NCBI RefSeq assembly: GCF_001434465.1
Contig: NZ_AZGE01000013.1
Coordinates: 10,501 to 45,526 of the forward strand
DNA: 35,026 nucleotides
From: Limosilactobacillus oris DSM 4864
GTDB lineage: Bacteria > Bacillota > Bacilli > Lactobacillales > Lactobacillaceae
Reading direction: 5' to 3'
This document shows positions 1 to 8,478 of the stretch, piece after piece. The position numbers were made by a program, and so were the translations under genes. Positions within the stretch are counted from its first letter, which is position 1, and every line of letters begins with the position of its first letter. The notes below the pieces were generated by a model. That model saw only the letters and a list, made by a program, of their open reading frames with translations. It made no database searches and had not been told where the DNA came from.

Positions 1-59
1 CCTGTCGACGCGCAGCTAGCCTGTAGGAAGGATGGCTACGCCGTGTAGCAAGCCTATTT

Positions 60-177
60 TGGGTTGGTTAAAGGCTGATTGATCAGCGTTTGAACTGCCA
101 ACCAGCTACTGCGCTGAGGCATTACTAACTTTAAAATATTAAAGAGGTTGAGTTAATTCCCAGCCTCTTTTATTTTA
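60..177 (+). repeat. Interspersed intergenic repeat, copy 1
   Basis: This stretch matches the reverse complement of 31806-31935 almost base for base over about 100 nt, with only some five to seven differences between 71 and 166. It matches 24290-24388 more loosely in the same orientation. It contains a short palindrome (GCTGATTGATCAGC) and a possible CAGCG/CGCTG stem, and it ends in a terminator-like hairpin. It has no coding capacity, so it is most likely a structured noncoding element or a terminator-bearing mobile repeat. The first 59 bases resemble the other half of copies 2 and 3 only in vocabulary. Confidence 0.7.
143..177 (+). terminator. Rho-independent terminator at the end of repeat copy 1
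   Basis: AGAGGTTG pairs with CAGCCTCT (one G-U pair) around a short loop and is followed by TTTTATTTT. It would end a plus-strand transcript that starts to the left of the window. Confidence 0.6.
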
Positions 178-270
178 AAGGAAAACCGTAGCGCAGTGCC
201 CGTGCGAAAACAGGATGGTGAACTAGCCAAGCTAGTATTCTCTCTTTTTATGATTTTTGTTACAAAAACA

Positions 271-299
271 TTACATTTTAATTGCTGACGTGTTACAAT
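271..299 (+). promoter_or_regulatory. Promoter of lipoprotein gene 1
   Basis: TTACAT (271-276), a 17-nt spacer and TACAAT (294-299) with TGT just upstream, an extended -10. The same boxes with the same spacing lie in front of the paralogous lipoprotein at 2638. That conservation in an otherwise diverged upstream region supports the call. Confidence 0.6.
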
Positions 300-352
300 A
301 ATAGTGTAAACAAGAAGTGGTAATGCTTCCTGCGGTTAAAGGGGTGTTTACA

Positions 353-1042
353 ATGAGATTAAATAAAGCCATTATCAATAGTTCATTAGTATTATTACTC
401 GCACTCGGGCTTGGTGGCTGTGCAGCCAATAACAGTGCCAGCACGCATAAGACTAGCCACGAGCCAACTTCCGCAAAGGTCACGAAAGCAAATAACCATA
501 AGAAAGCCGCTAACGATAGCACTGACCAGCCAAGCACTAAGCAGGAAAGCAACCAGGCCACTGCTAACAAGGCGGCCATTGAGGCCCCCGCAAGCTACGC
601 AAACGTAAATCAGCCAGCCAGCGTTGTTAATCCGGCACTCGCTAACAGCAACGCGGTAGCTTCCGGCAACCAGGCTCCTGTCGCAGGCCAAACTAACGCT
701 AACCAAAACAACCAGCTTGTGCGGCCTGCACAAAACACCCAGCAAGCAGTTAATAACGATGACGAACAAGAATTACCGGCACCGTTTTACTACTACTGGG
801 TTTGGAATGATGAGCAAGGACGGACTCATAATGTTGATTGGGATATGTCTGATATCATCAACCACAATAATGGCACGATTACCAATGAATATCGCTATGA
901 CCCGATTCCAGGCCAAGCTGTTCAATATGATAGTCGGGAATTCAACCTCCACTACCATAATGGCGGTTACCAATGGGTAGTTAACTTTGACAACCAGATT
1001 AACGCCAACCCGAGCCACGGGGTCGTTAACCGCATGAATTAA
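353..1042 (+). CDS. Secreted lipoprotein, low-complexity linker, unknown function
   Basis: A 229-residue predicted lipoprotein. The start at 353 is preferred over an in-frame ATG at 317 because AAAGGGG lies 7 nt upstream of it and a classical lipoprotein signal peptide begins there. The hydrophobic core is residues 11-19 and the lipobox is L20-G-G-C23, so Cys23 should be lipidated and anchor the protein to the outer membrane face. Residues about 25-145 are a hydrophilic Asn/Ala/Gln/Ser/Thr-rich linker with no visible fold. The C-terminal 80 residues are aromatic and Asn/Asp-rich and include W-N-D-E-Q-G-R-T-H-N-V-D. This matches WTDAQGVTHHVD in the protein at 2638, so the two are paralogs. I do not recognise a functional family. 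It has its own promoter and is followed by a strong hairpin. Confidence 0.85.
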   Translation: MRLNKAIINSSLVLLLALGLGGCAANNSASTHKTSHEPTSAKVTKANNHKKAANDSTDQPSTKQESNQATANKAAIEAPASYANVNQPASVVNPALANSNAVASGNQAPVAGQTNANQNNQLVRPAQNTQQAVNNDDEQELPAPFYYYWVWNDEQGRTHNVDWDMSDIINHNNGTITNEYRYDPIPGQAVQYDSREFNLHYHNGGYQWVVNFDNQINANPSHGVVNRMN

Positions 1043-1058
1043 CCTATTTAAGACAAAG

Positions 1059-1100
1059 AGAGGCTGGGAGAAAACTTCATTTTCTCACCAGCCTCTTGCT
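1059..1100. terminator. Strong hairpin, probably a bidirectional terminator
   Basis: AGAGGCTGG-GAGAAAA pairs with TTTTCTC-(A)-CCAGCCTCT around a 5-nt loop. It lies between the convergent lipoprotein gene and the AI-2E transporter gene. The T-tract is weak on both sides (TTGCTAGTTCTT on plus, CTTTGTCTT on minus). The GAGGCTG/CAGCCTC arms are the same as in the interspersed repeats. Confidence 0.55.
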
Positions 1101-1108
1101 AGTTCTTA

Positions 1109-1262
1109 ACTATTATAAAGATAACGTGGAAAATAACCACAAGGCTAGTGTCTAGCGCCGCGAAGCAAGGCTATTTGCCTACGAACGATAGCCGACCCGT
1201 GCCGTGTCAACTATCGTCCTAGGCTAGTCATACGCCTTGTCAAGGAGGTTATTTCCCACTCA
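1109..1262 (+). repeat. Interspersed intergenic repeat, copy 2
   Basis: The segment from GGAAAATAACC to TTATTTCCCACTC shares long blocks with the reverse complement of 24130-24240. These include CTAGCGCCGCGAAGCAAGGC (CTAGCGTCGCGGAGCAAGGC in the other copy), GGCTAGTCATAC and a GGAGGTTATTTCCCACTC-like end. It also holds a GATAG...CTATC arm. It is noncoding and lies just beyond the 3' end of the AI-2E transporter gene. Confidence 0.6.
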
Positions 1263-1270
1263 CCTTTTTA

Positions 1271-2386
1271 TTATTCTTTTGTTTCATCCTTTACCGGGTG
1301 TTCAATCCGGTAAATATCAAAGAAGTATTCTGCAATCGTCTTGAGGACGGCATAGAACGGGATGCAAAGAATCATTCCCGCAATTCCCGCGATGTGGCCC
1401 GCTGCAAGTAAGAACAGGATGATCGTCAACGGGTGAATTTGGAGCGTCTTCCCGATAATATTTGGGTAGATAACGTTCCCGTCGATTTGTTGGACCACAA
1501 TAACCACAATGATAACCAAAATCAGCTTCTGCGGGGCCATCGTCAGTGACACAAAGAGTGCCGGCGCGATTCCAATATAGGGACCGATATAGGGAATAAT
1601 ATTGCACAGGCCGGCAACAATCCCGAGCACCAGGGCCAACGGCTGGTGAATCAACAGGTAGCCCAGCGAGGTAAAGACGGCCACGAACAAGCACTCAATT
1701 ACCTGCCCCGCAATGTAGGAAGACAGGGTATCATTCATCTTCCCCAGCAGCTGGTCGACTTCCTTAGCATGGTGTGGTGATAGCCACTTCTGGATGCTTG
1801 GCCCCAGTTTGGACCCATCCTTCAGCATATAGAAGAGCATTACTGGCACCGTGATGGTCACGACCGTAATATTCGTCACCGCATTAATGACGTCGCCAAT
1901 CCGCGATGATAGACCCTTGAGAACCACCTGGGCATAGTTAGCAAGCTGGTGATCAAACTGCCGGTAGTAAGCCGTCAGGTCGATATTTTTCAGGGGCGAA
2001 TGCTGGATCGTATCATTCAGCAGCCGCTGCAAGCCGCTCGCCGTCTGTGGCAAGTGGGTCACCAGACTCGTAATTTCCTTGACCACTGGTGGAATCAGCA
2101 TTGCTAGGCCGCCACAAATAATTAAAATCAGCATTAAAACCAGCAGCAAGCTGGCAACGCCCCGGTTAAGGCGAAAGCGGCCCAGACGAACTTTCAGTAA
2201 TAATTTCAAAATCGGGTTAAGCATGTAATAAAGGAAACCCGACAAAATCAATGGCACAAAGACTACTGAAATAAAGGTAAGAAAGGGCTGGAAAATAAAC
2301 TGGATCTTGGTGCACACCCAAATCAGAGCCGCGATCACCAGCAGTAGGCTCGGCCAAAAGAGCCAATGGTAGTATTTTTCTTTCAC
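1271..2386 (-). CDS. AI-2E family transporter (polytopic membrane protein)
   Basis: A 371-residue member of the AI-2E/YdiK-type exporter family, integral to the cytoplasmic membrane. The usual pattern is present: two N-terminal membrane segments, a third, an amphipathic soluble region (about residues 115-180, including a 'SRIGDVINAVTNITVV' stretch), and four to five C-terminal membrane segments. The family hallmark GIVAGLCNIIPYIGPYIG is near residue 255. The GTG start at 2386 is chosen because GAGGAG lies 6 nt upstream. An ATG at 2413 in the same frame has no clear ribosome binding site. Members have been linked to autoinducer-2 export, Na+/H+ antiport or general efflux, and the substrate here cannot be told from sequence. 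The gene stands alone, converging on the first lipoprotein gene. Confidence 0.9.
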   Translation of the reverse strand: MKEKYYHWLFWPSLLLVIAALIWVCTKIQFIFQPFLTFISVVFVPLILSGFLYYMLNPILKLLLKVRLGRFRLNRGVASLLLVLMLILIICGGLAMLIPPVVKEITSLVTHLPQTASGLQRLLNDTIQHSPLKNIDLTAYYRQFDHQLANYAQVVLKGLSSRIGDVINAVTNITVVTITVPVMLFYMLKDGSKLGPSIQKWLSPHHAKEVDQLLGKMNDTLSSYIAGQVIECLFVAVFTSLGYLLIHQPLALVLGIVAGLCNIIPYIGPYIGIAPALFVSLTMAPQKLILVIIVVIVVQQIDGNVIYPNIIGKTLQIHPLTIILFLLAAGHIAGIAGMILCIPFYAVLKTIAEYFFDIYRIEHPVKDETKE

Positions 2387-2551
2387 GTTTTCTCCTCGTT
2401 TCTCGTTAAGCATTCGTATAATATAGTAAGCCTTTTACCACCGAAAAGATAGCTTAGGTCCCCTTTTCTGGTCGTAATCACCAGCTTATTAAACATTTAT
2501 TACGAAAAATGACTAAGTTTGAAATAAATTGACATTTTATTGTCTAAAAGG

Positions 2552-2580
2552 TTACATAAATATTTCAACAGTGTTACAAT
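2552..2580 (+). promoter_or_regulatory. Promoter of lipoprotein gene 2
   Basis: TTACAT (2552-2557), 17 nt, TACAAT (2575-2580) with an upstream TGT. The boxes and spacing match those at 271-299. A TTGACA-like hexamer lies further upstream (2529-2534). The start codon is 58 nt downstream, and a 7-bp hairpin (CAATGTT/AACATTG, 2602-2618) sits just before the ribosome binding site. Confidence 0.6.
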
Positions 2581-2637
2581 ATAATCATTGAAAGAAAAGA
2601 ACAATGTTAAAAACATTGCGGAAGGGGTGCTATTATT

Positions 2638-3162
2638 ATGAAGTTAAATCAAAAGGTCTTAAAGAGTTCATTAGTTGTTATGCTTGCGTTAGGGTTAGGC
2701 GGTTGCGCTGCCAATAGTGCAACTACGACCCACAAGAGTCACGAAGCGCAAAGCGCCCAGGTCGTTAAGCAGAACCATAAGAAAGCTAGCGACAAGGCAG
2801 CAGCTAAGGAAAGTACTAGCGAACAAAAGATGACTTCGAATAACAGCAGCTCTGCAAGTACGGTATCCAAGCAGGCTAGCAGCCAAGCAGCAAGTAGCAC
2901 TGTTGCTTCCACGAGAAGTGCTAATGCCAGTGCCGTTGCTGCTCCTGCAAAGGCTGCCCAAGAATCATCCAGCAGTGTGAAGGAAAACCAAAACATCCAA
3001 CTCGGCTTAGGTGATGTTGCCAGCTGGACTGACGCTCAAGGTGTTACCCACCACGTTGATAGCGACGGGATGGATCGTTACACTGCCAAGGGCAGTTCAC
3101 AGGTTCAATACCAAGACTGGTCTGGTCAACTGCCAAGCAATGCGGTTGTTAGCCACCACTAA
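2638..3162 (+). CDS. Secreted lipoprotein, paralog of the one at 353
   Basis: A 174-residue predicted lipoprotein with GAAGGGG as ribosome binding site. The signal peptide (residues 1-22) and lipobox L20-G-G-C23 are almost the same as in the protein at 353, and both continue with A-A-N. Residues 25-120 are a Ser/Ala/Lys-rich low-complexity linker, probably spanning the wall. A short C-terminal region has WTDAQGVTHHVDSDG, the counterpart of the conserved C-terminal motif of the larger paralog. No enzymatic motif is visible. The matching promoters suggest the pair is co-regulated although an AI-2E transporter gene on the other strand separates them. Function unknown. Confidence 0.85.
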   Translation: MKLNQKVLKSSLVVMLALGLGGCAANSATTTHKSHEAQSAQVVKQNHKKASDKAAAKESTSEQKMTSNNSSSASTVSKQASSQAASSTVASTRSANASAVAAPAKAAQESSSSVKENQNIQLGLGDVASWTDAQGVTHHVDSDGMDRYTAKGSSQVQYQDWSGQLPSNAVVSHH

Positions 3163-3188
3163 TCGGTGACGTAATAATAGCATTCCGT

Positions 3189-3226
3189 AAAAAGCCGCTC
3201 GGGAATTTTCTCGAGCGGCTTTTTGT
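3189..3226. terminator. Bidirectional rho-independent terminator
   Basis: AAAAAGCCGCTCG and CGAGCGGCTTTTT form a long GC-rich stem with T-runs on both strands. It serves the plus-strand lipoprotein gene and the minus-strand CAP-domain gene that converge on it. Confidence 0.9.
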
Positions 3227-3232
3227 GTTCCA

Positions 3233-5677
3233 TTAAAGTTTCTCTTGAATGACACCAAGGTGGATCGGCACGTCTACGTAATTGACGTTCGCGTCGGCGG
3301 TTGGCGAGTACCGACTGATGAGCGTATAGTCATTGCCACGCGGCCATCCCACGGGTAAAACTAGCGTAGCCGTAAAGCCAGCGGTGGCCGCGTTTAAGTA
3401 CTGCCGACCATATAACCGGGAAATATCCGGCCGGGAGATACCTACCGGCGAATCAGCAACCGTCTGCCGGGTCAGTTCCCGCCCCCGCGTGTTATCGAAC
3501 AGGATCAGGGTGTGGTAGCCACGAGCCAAGTTAGTGACCCGCCAGCCAGCAACTGTCAACTTAGCTTGGTCATTAGCCTGCTGGAGGAGGTGCTGGTCCA
3601 CGTACCCAGCTTCCTGACCGGACAACAGTTCCTGGGGTGCGAACCAGTAGTCGGTAAACTGGCTGCCATTCCCGTTGCCGTTCCCACTAGCACTGCTGGA
3701 ATAACGGCTGACAACCAGGTAGCGATGCCCAGGAATCAGGTTGAGTTCCGCCAGGTTTAAGGTTAGCTCAAAGCCAGACTGCCCGGCGTTGGCAACTCCC
3801 GGGTAAGCTCGTTGAACATCCGGCCGGGCGGCAGCGGTAACCAGGTACGATTCTACCTGGCGGTTTGCCGTCGCGTCGAACAGGATAATAAAGTGGTGCT
3901 GTTCAAACCGGCTGACCCCGTTCGCGTGCCAACCAGCAATCCGCAACTGACCATTGCTGACTGTAAAGTTATCCAGGTAAGCCTGGTTGCTGTACTGGCC
4001 ATCCGTCAGCGGAGTAAACCAGTAGTCGACAGCGTTGCCGTTGCCGGCGGGGTCATCTGTGTAGCGACTCAACACCTGGAGCCGCTGGTTAAAGTTAAGC
4101 GCGGCCAGGTCAAAGTTCACACTAAAGCCGGACCGCCCAGCGCCAGCGATGTGGCCGTAAACGTTAGCTACGTCCGGCCGGTTGGTGCCTGCCGACACCA
4201 GCCGCCGCCCCACTTCACGACCATTGTTCAAAATGATGATGTAGTGGTAAGCCTTTCCAGACGCCTGGTTGCTGGCGTGCCAACCGCTGAGCTGGAGCTG
4301 GTCACCCACCACCGTGGCACCATCCAGATTGGCATAGTTCCCCTGGTCTACCGAAAGCGGCGCAAACCAATAATCAACGTAATCGCTATTGCCATCCGCA
4401 CTGCCGCTATACCGACTGATCAAGCGGATACTGGTCACCTTGGCAAGCTGATTTGCCAGGTCGAGTTTGGTTGAAAAGCCTGCCTTGGCCGCATCATAGA
4501 CATTATGGGCCCGCTGAACATCGGGACGGTCAACACGGTTGGTGATCACCCGCCGAAGCTCGTGTCCGTTCTGGTCGAGTGCAATCAGGTAGTGGTAAGG
4601 GCGCCCCTGGGAGGCGTTGGTCGCGTGCCAGCCAGTCGCCACGAGCTGACCAGAACTGGTGATAAAGGAACCATCCAGCCAGGCATAGTTACCATTATCC
4701 GTCCGGTCCCAGTCAGGAGTGACTGTCCCCTGGTTGCTGAAATCATCACGCTTGTAATTGTTTCCGGTCGTCCAGATATAGTGCATATCAACATTTTCCA
4801 GCCGGAAAGTAAATGAGGTCCCGTTTGACCAGGTCCCTCTCCCCGTCGCGTAAGTCAGGGATGGGTACAGGGCCAGGGTCGTAATTGGCTGCTGGACCGT
4901 CAGGAAGTTCTGGGCGTGGCCAAAGAGGTCGCCAGCGTCGTTGAAGAACATCCCCATCAAGCCATAGTAAACACAGGCTTGCAAGTCATCCATCGTCTTG
5001 ATGGTAAATAGCGGCACCGCGTTGACATTTACGAAATCAGTCCCAACCGCGCTGGCAAACGACCGTGCCGTCAGGTTGGGGATGTTATCCACGTAGACCT
5101 GATGGGCCGCAATGTTTTCCGATTGGCCGCGCAGAATCTCGTAATCATGCCAGTGACCATTGAGGAGGGACTCATCACGAAACTGGTATTCGAGGGCCAT
5201 TGCCCGTACCTGGTTGATGGTTCCGGCATCCTGGGTAAATGGTTCCAGGCCAAATTCAGCTCGGGCCCGGTTGACGAGGTTAAGCCCGTACTGGTTAAGC
5301 TGGCTAACCTGGTCGGCAGTGAGGCTGTTTAGGTCAACCACCTGGGTGGCCGCGAGCCGGTCGGACTGGTAGTTATTATTGTAAATTCCCTGCTGGGCGG
5401 TCTGCTCGAAGGCATTGGCCGCCGCCTGGCTATTGACGTTGCGAACCGCGTCAAGGGTGTAGCCCGCCGGAAAGTTAATGGCTTGCGTGGCCTGAACCTG
5501 GGCCAGGTTATTGGAATAGAGGTTAAGACTGGTTGTTGCTGATTGGATAGCAGTCGGCTGGTTGGCTGCCGTGCTAACGGTAATATCGTCGGCCTGGGCG
5601 CCCCTAGTGGTCAGCGTCAGGCCGGTAAAGGTTGCAATTGCCGCTGTAGCAATTAGTTTAGCAACCGTGGTGTTCAT
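3233..5677 (-). CDS. Secreted CAP-domain protein with four C-terminal surface repeats
   Basis: An 814-residue exported protein; GAGGAGGAG lies just before the ATG. Residues 1-29 form a signal peptide ending in A-Q-A. Residues about 120-300 resemble a CAP/SCP (or SEC10/PgrA-like) domain, with LNLVNRARAEFGLEPF, NGHWHD near 173-178, SENIAA near 186-191 and GHAQNF near 253. Residues about 330-812 are four copies of a ~115-residue repeat. Each reads roughly LD...L..GWHA(S/T)N.....YHYIILxD, RPD(V/I), a (A/G)GxSGF core and (I/V)SRY(S/T)D...GN..(V/I)DYWF.PL. The same repeat forms five copies in the neighbouring L,D-transpeptidase, so it is probably a shared wall-binding module. There is no LPXTG signal or membrane anchor. 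The last repeat is the most diverged. GC content is high, like the neighbouring gene's ends. Confidence 0.85.
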   Translation of the reverse strand: MNTTVAKLIATAAIATFTGLTLTTRGAQADDITVSTAANQPTAIQSATTSLNLYSNNLAQVQATQAINFPAGYTLDAVRNVNSQAAANAFEQTAQQGIYNNNYQSDRLAATQVVDLNSLTADQVSQLNQYGLNLVNRARAEFGLEPFTQDAGTINQVRAMALEYQFRDESLLNGHWHDYEILRGQSENIAAHQVYVDNIPNLTARSFASAVGTDFVNVNAVPLFTIKTMDDLQACVYYGLMGMFFNDAGDLFGHAQNFLTVQQPITTLALYPSLTYATGRGTWSNGTSFTFRLENVDMHYIWTTGNNYKRDDFSNQGTVTPDWDRTDNGNYAWLDGSFITSSGQLVATGWHATNASQGRPYHYLIALDQNGHELRRVITNRVDRPDVQRAHNVYDAAKAGFSTKLDLANQLAKVTSIRLISRYSGSADGNSDYVDYWFAPLSVDQGNYANLDGATVVGDQLQLSGWHASNQASGKAYHYIIILNNGREVGRRLVSAGTNRPDVANVYGHIAGAGRSGFSVNFDLAALNFNQRLQVLSRYTDDPAGNGNAVDYWFTPLTDGQYSNQAYLDNFTVSNGQLRIAGWHANGVSRFEQHHFIILFDATANRQVESYLVTAAARPDVQRAYPGVANAGQSGFELTLNLAELNLIPGHRYLVVSRYSSSASGNGNGNGSQFTDYWFAPQELLSGQEAGYVDQHLLQQANDQAKLTVAGWRVTNLARGYHTLILFDNTRGRELTRQTVADSPVGISRPDISRLYGRQYLNAATAGFTATLVLPVGWPRGNDYTLISRYSPTADANVNYVDVPIHLGVIQEKL

Positions 5678-5729
5678 TGAATACTCCTCCTCATGTGAAT
5701 CTTTTAATATTTTACTATGAGTTCAAGTG

Positions 5730-5761
5730 AAAAAGAACCCCGCGCTAACGCAGAGTTCTTT
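5730..5761 (-). terminator. Terminator of the L,D-transpeptidase gene
   Basis: On the minus strand AAAGAACTCTGCG, loop, then GCGGGGTTCTTTTT. It is followed 50 nt later by the start of the CAP-protein gene, so the two repeat-bearing genes are probably separate transcripts. Confidence 0.8.
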
Positions 5762-5770
5762 GAATGATAA

Positions 5771-8302
5771 TTAGTTGTCGATAACGACCCGGGTACCAGT
5801 TGGGACGTTGTGCATAATCCAGTAGGCATCGGGGATGGAAAGCCGGATACAGCCGTGGGAACCTTGGTTGATGCCCAGTTGTGAGGCTTCGTATGGCTTG
5901 TAGTTGCCCCAGCGGTCAGTTGGCACCGTGTGGAAGAGGTATTCCCCGTGGTTAAGGAAGGACGTCCAGTAGTTGGCCCCCTCACCTAAGGCACCATTAT
6001 AGAAACTGTTCCCCCGCTCAGCCTGAATGTAGTAGGTTCCAAGCGGCGTGGTGCTGACCCCGTTTTGGTAGTAGCCAGCAGTACAGTACATTGTGTAAAC
6101 CACGTCATTGTTGTTCATCAGGTAGACCCGGTTCTGGCCGATCCGGACATGGATCCAGAAGTTGTTGAGTTGGCTCAAGTTCGGGTAGGCAAAGTATTCC
6201 GACGGCTGACGGTAGTCAATCGGTGTCCGCATCGCGTTGATGGAAACTAATCCGGACCATTCGTCAACCGCGTTGCCGTTCCCGTATTTGTCGTCGGTAA
6301 TCCGGTGGATGATCCGCACCATGTGGTGGTTGAGCTGGTTTGGAATGTTGAAACCGAGCTGGTAACCAGAATTGCCACTGTTGTAAATCGCTGGCTCTGC
6401 CTTGGCAACATCTCCCCGGGTGCGATTAGCATCTAGCACCTGCTGGCGCCAAAGCTCATGCCCAGTTTGACTATCGATGAAAATTAGCCATTGATACGGC
6501 TTATTAACTGACTGATTGCTGGCATGCCAACCAGCAACGTAAATACTTTGCGGACTAACTTGAATAGCATCGAAGTGACCGGCACTGGACAAGTAAACTG
6601 GACTGTACTGGTCATCGCAATTTCCATTTCCATGTTCATCATCAGAGAACCGTAAAATCAGTTGCATATTTCCTGTAATTTGGGTCGGGTTTAGTTTAAC
6701 TAGCGCCGAAAAGCCACTATTAGCGCTGTTATAAACTCCGCCGTAAATTTTAGCGATATCTGGACGGCTGGTTAAATTAAGGGCTACCCGATTGACTTCC
6801 TTACCATCATTCATGACCAATAAATATGGATGGCTCTTGTTCAAAGATTGGTCGCTAATCATCCAGCCATTAACTTGCAACCCCTCCTTGGTCATCTTAA
6901 TCCCTTCAATGTAAGAAGCACGTTGGTTGAGGGTAAATGGTGCAGACCAAAAGTCTGAATATTGCCCATTTCCACCATTGCCCTCGCTACTCGTCGAATA
7001 GCGGCTAACGATTACATAGCGATGACCAGGCTGCAAGTTCAAGCCCGTTAAATTAATTTGACCATTAAAACCTGATTGACCAGCACCGGGTACACCCGCC
7101 AAGAACCGGGTAATATCAGGACGATATATCTGTTCAGTATTAACCGAAGTAACTTGAGCATTACTCGTCAAATCAAAAAGAATACCGAAATGATTCGTTT
7201 CAAATGCTGCTAATGGACTTGCATGCCAACCACTGAAAGTTAAATGCTCCCCATCGCTCAGGTCGATACTATCAAGATGGCCCTGGTTATTCTGCTGACC
7301 AGTTGTAAGCGGCGTAAACCAATAATCGACATAGTCACTGTTACCATCATCCTGACTAGAATAACGACTAATAACTTGAAGCTGGTGATTAAAATTAATT
7401 TTTTCTATCGGAAGCTTAACAGTGAAGCCGGATTGGTTGCCATGGTAAATTCCTGGAAAAGCATGAACAATGTCCGGACGTGCTACTGGAACGTCAACCT
7501 TTACGCGGGTAACCTCTTTGTTAGTTGTTCGATCAAGCAGAATAATATAATGGTATTCCTTATCGGCAGCCAGATTAGTTGCATGCCAGCCACTCAACAC
7601 CAGCTGATTATCAGCAACAATTGCCTTATCAAGATTAGCCAAATTTGCACGACTCACCATAATTGGTGCGAACCAATAATCGATGGAGTTCCCATTTCCA
7701 GCTGCATCGTCGGTGTACCGACTAATGATTTGAATTCGGTCAAGATTAGCCAACTGACTACTAAAATTAAAGACAGCACTAAAACCCGATTGACCTGCTC
7801 CCGCCACATGATAATTTTTAGCAATATCAGGGCGGCTTACTTCATGATCAGTAATGTTTTGGCGAGCGATTTCTACGTTATGCGTCGGATCAAAGGCAAT
7901 GATGTAGTGGTACTGCCGGCCTTGTGATTCATTCGTCGCGTGCCAACCACTGACGTTCAGGCTACCATCTGAATTCAGCTTCGCCTGGTCTAGCCAGCCG
8001 TAGTTCCCATGGTCATTCGGGTTGATGTTAGTCTGGTCAGTAGTTGCCTGGCTAGTTACAGCAGTACCCCGGTTAGTATCCTGCTGAGGTGTAGTGGCAG
8101 AAGGTTGCTGATTGGTCTCCCGCCCATTTTGACTACTACCCGTAGTAGTTTGACCGACTTGCTGGACAGCTGGCGTGGTCGTTGCCGGCTCAGTGGCAGC
8201 CTGAGCTTGACCGGTACCGACTGCGATTCCCAACGTTGCGGCGAAAATCGTGGCCGTGACCCACAATTTTCCATGCTTATACAGTTTCTTATGTTCCTTC
8301 AT
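5771..8302 (-). CDS. L,D-transpeptidase (YkuD) with KxYKxGKxW signal and five surface repeats
   Basis: An 843-residue exported enzyme. The N-terminus HKKLYKHGKLWVTAT is a KxYKxGKxW-type signal, with cleavage likely after A-Q-A (about residue 35). A Thr/Gln-rich spacer runs to about 97. Five ~115-residue repeats of the kind in the CAP protein follow (about 98-670). A YkuD domain fills residues 716-843, with FHTVPTDRWG and the catalytic S815-H-G-C818-I-R-L. Enzymes of this fold make 3-3 peptidoglycan crosslinks or attach proteins to the wall; which applies here is not visible. GGGGAGGA lies 10 nt before the ATG, and a TATAAT is at 8338-8343. The stretch coding repeats 2-5 is visibly more AT-rich than both ends, which suggests recombination or a different origin for that part. 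Confidence 0.92.
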   Translation of the reverse strand: MKEHKKLYKHGKLWVTATIFAATLGIAVGTGQAQAATEPATTTPAVQQVGQTTTGSSQNGRETNQQPSATTPQQDTNRGTAVTSQATTDQTNINPNDHGNYGWLDQAKLNSDGSLNVSGWHATNESQGRQYHYIIAFDPTHNVEIARQNITDHEVSRPDIAKNYHVAGAGQSGFSAVFNFSSQLANLDRIQIISRYTDDAAGNGNSIDYWFAPIMVSRANLANLDKAIVADNQLVLSGWHATNLAADKEYHYIILLDRTTNKEVTRVKVDVPVARPDIVHAFPGIYHGNQSGFTVKLPIEKINFNHQLQVISRYSSQDDGNSDYVDYWFTPLTTGQQNNQGHLDSIDLSDGEHLTFSGWHASPLAAFETNHFGILFDLTSNAQVTSVNTEQIYRPDITRFLAGVPGAGQSGFNGQINLTGLNLQPGHRYVIVSRYSTSSEGNGGNGQYSDFWSAPFTLNQRASYIEGIKMTKEGLQVNGWMISDQSLNKSHPYLLVMNDGKEVNRVALNLTSRPDIAKIYGGVYNSANSGFSALVKLNPTQITGNMQLILRFSDDEHGNGNCDDQYSPVYLSSAGHFDAIQVSPQSIYVAGWHASNQSVNKPYQWLIFIDSQTGHELWRQQVLDANRTRGDVAKAEPAIYNSGNSGYQLGFNIPNQLNHHMVRIIHRITDDKYGNGNAVDEWSGLVSINAMRTPIDYRQPSEYFAYPNLSQLNNFWIHVRIGQNRVYLMNNNDVVYTMYCTAGYYQNGVSTTPLGTYYIQAERGNSFYNGALGEGANYWTSFLNHGEYLFHTVPTDRWGNYKPYEASQLGINQGSHGCIRLSIPDAYWIMHNVPTGTRVVIDN

Positions 8303-8415
8303 GGATTCATAGTCCTCCCCTAATGATAATCACCCATATTATACAATGACCCGGGCCTTAATATGGCAACTTTCTACTATCTGCTGATTTATTCAGTTAA
8401 CGAAGAATTTTAGCA

Positions 8416-8444
8416 TTTTCATCACAATAATATTTCCGTATAAT
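8416..8444 (+). promoter_or_regulatory. Possible promoter of the sunset-motif membrane protein
   Basis: TTTTCA (8416-8421), 17 nt, TATAAT (8439-8444). The -10 box overlaps an in-frame ATG at 8443, which argues that translation starts later, at 8479. Confidence 0.4.
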
Positions 8445-8478
8445 GAAAAAGTATTTTTATTTATTTGGGAGGAAGAGA

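Noticed and set aside
395-769. Minus-strand open frame inside the first lipoprotein gene
   Set aside because: The plus-strand product has a clear lipobox and a paralog, and the antisense frame has no start signal.
3812-4474. A 220-codon plus-strand open frame opposite the CAP protein
   Set aside because: It lies wholly within a well supported gene whose repeats fix the reading frame. It has no start signal and its translation shows no domain. The high GC of the region explains the open antisense frame.
7244-7927. A 227-codon plus-strand open frame opposite the L,D-transpeptidase
   Set aside because: It is an antisense shadow of the repeats, with no ribosome binding site or recognisable protein.
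3233-8302. Regularly repeated sequence suggesting a CRISPR-like array
   Set aside because: The repeats are about 345 nt, diverged at the DNA level and in frame, so they are protein domains. No short identical repeats with unique spacers occur anywhere in the window.
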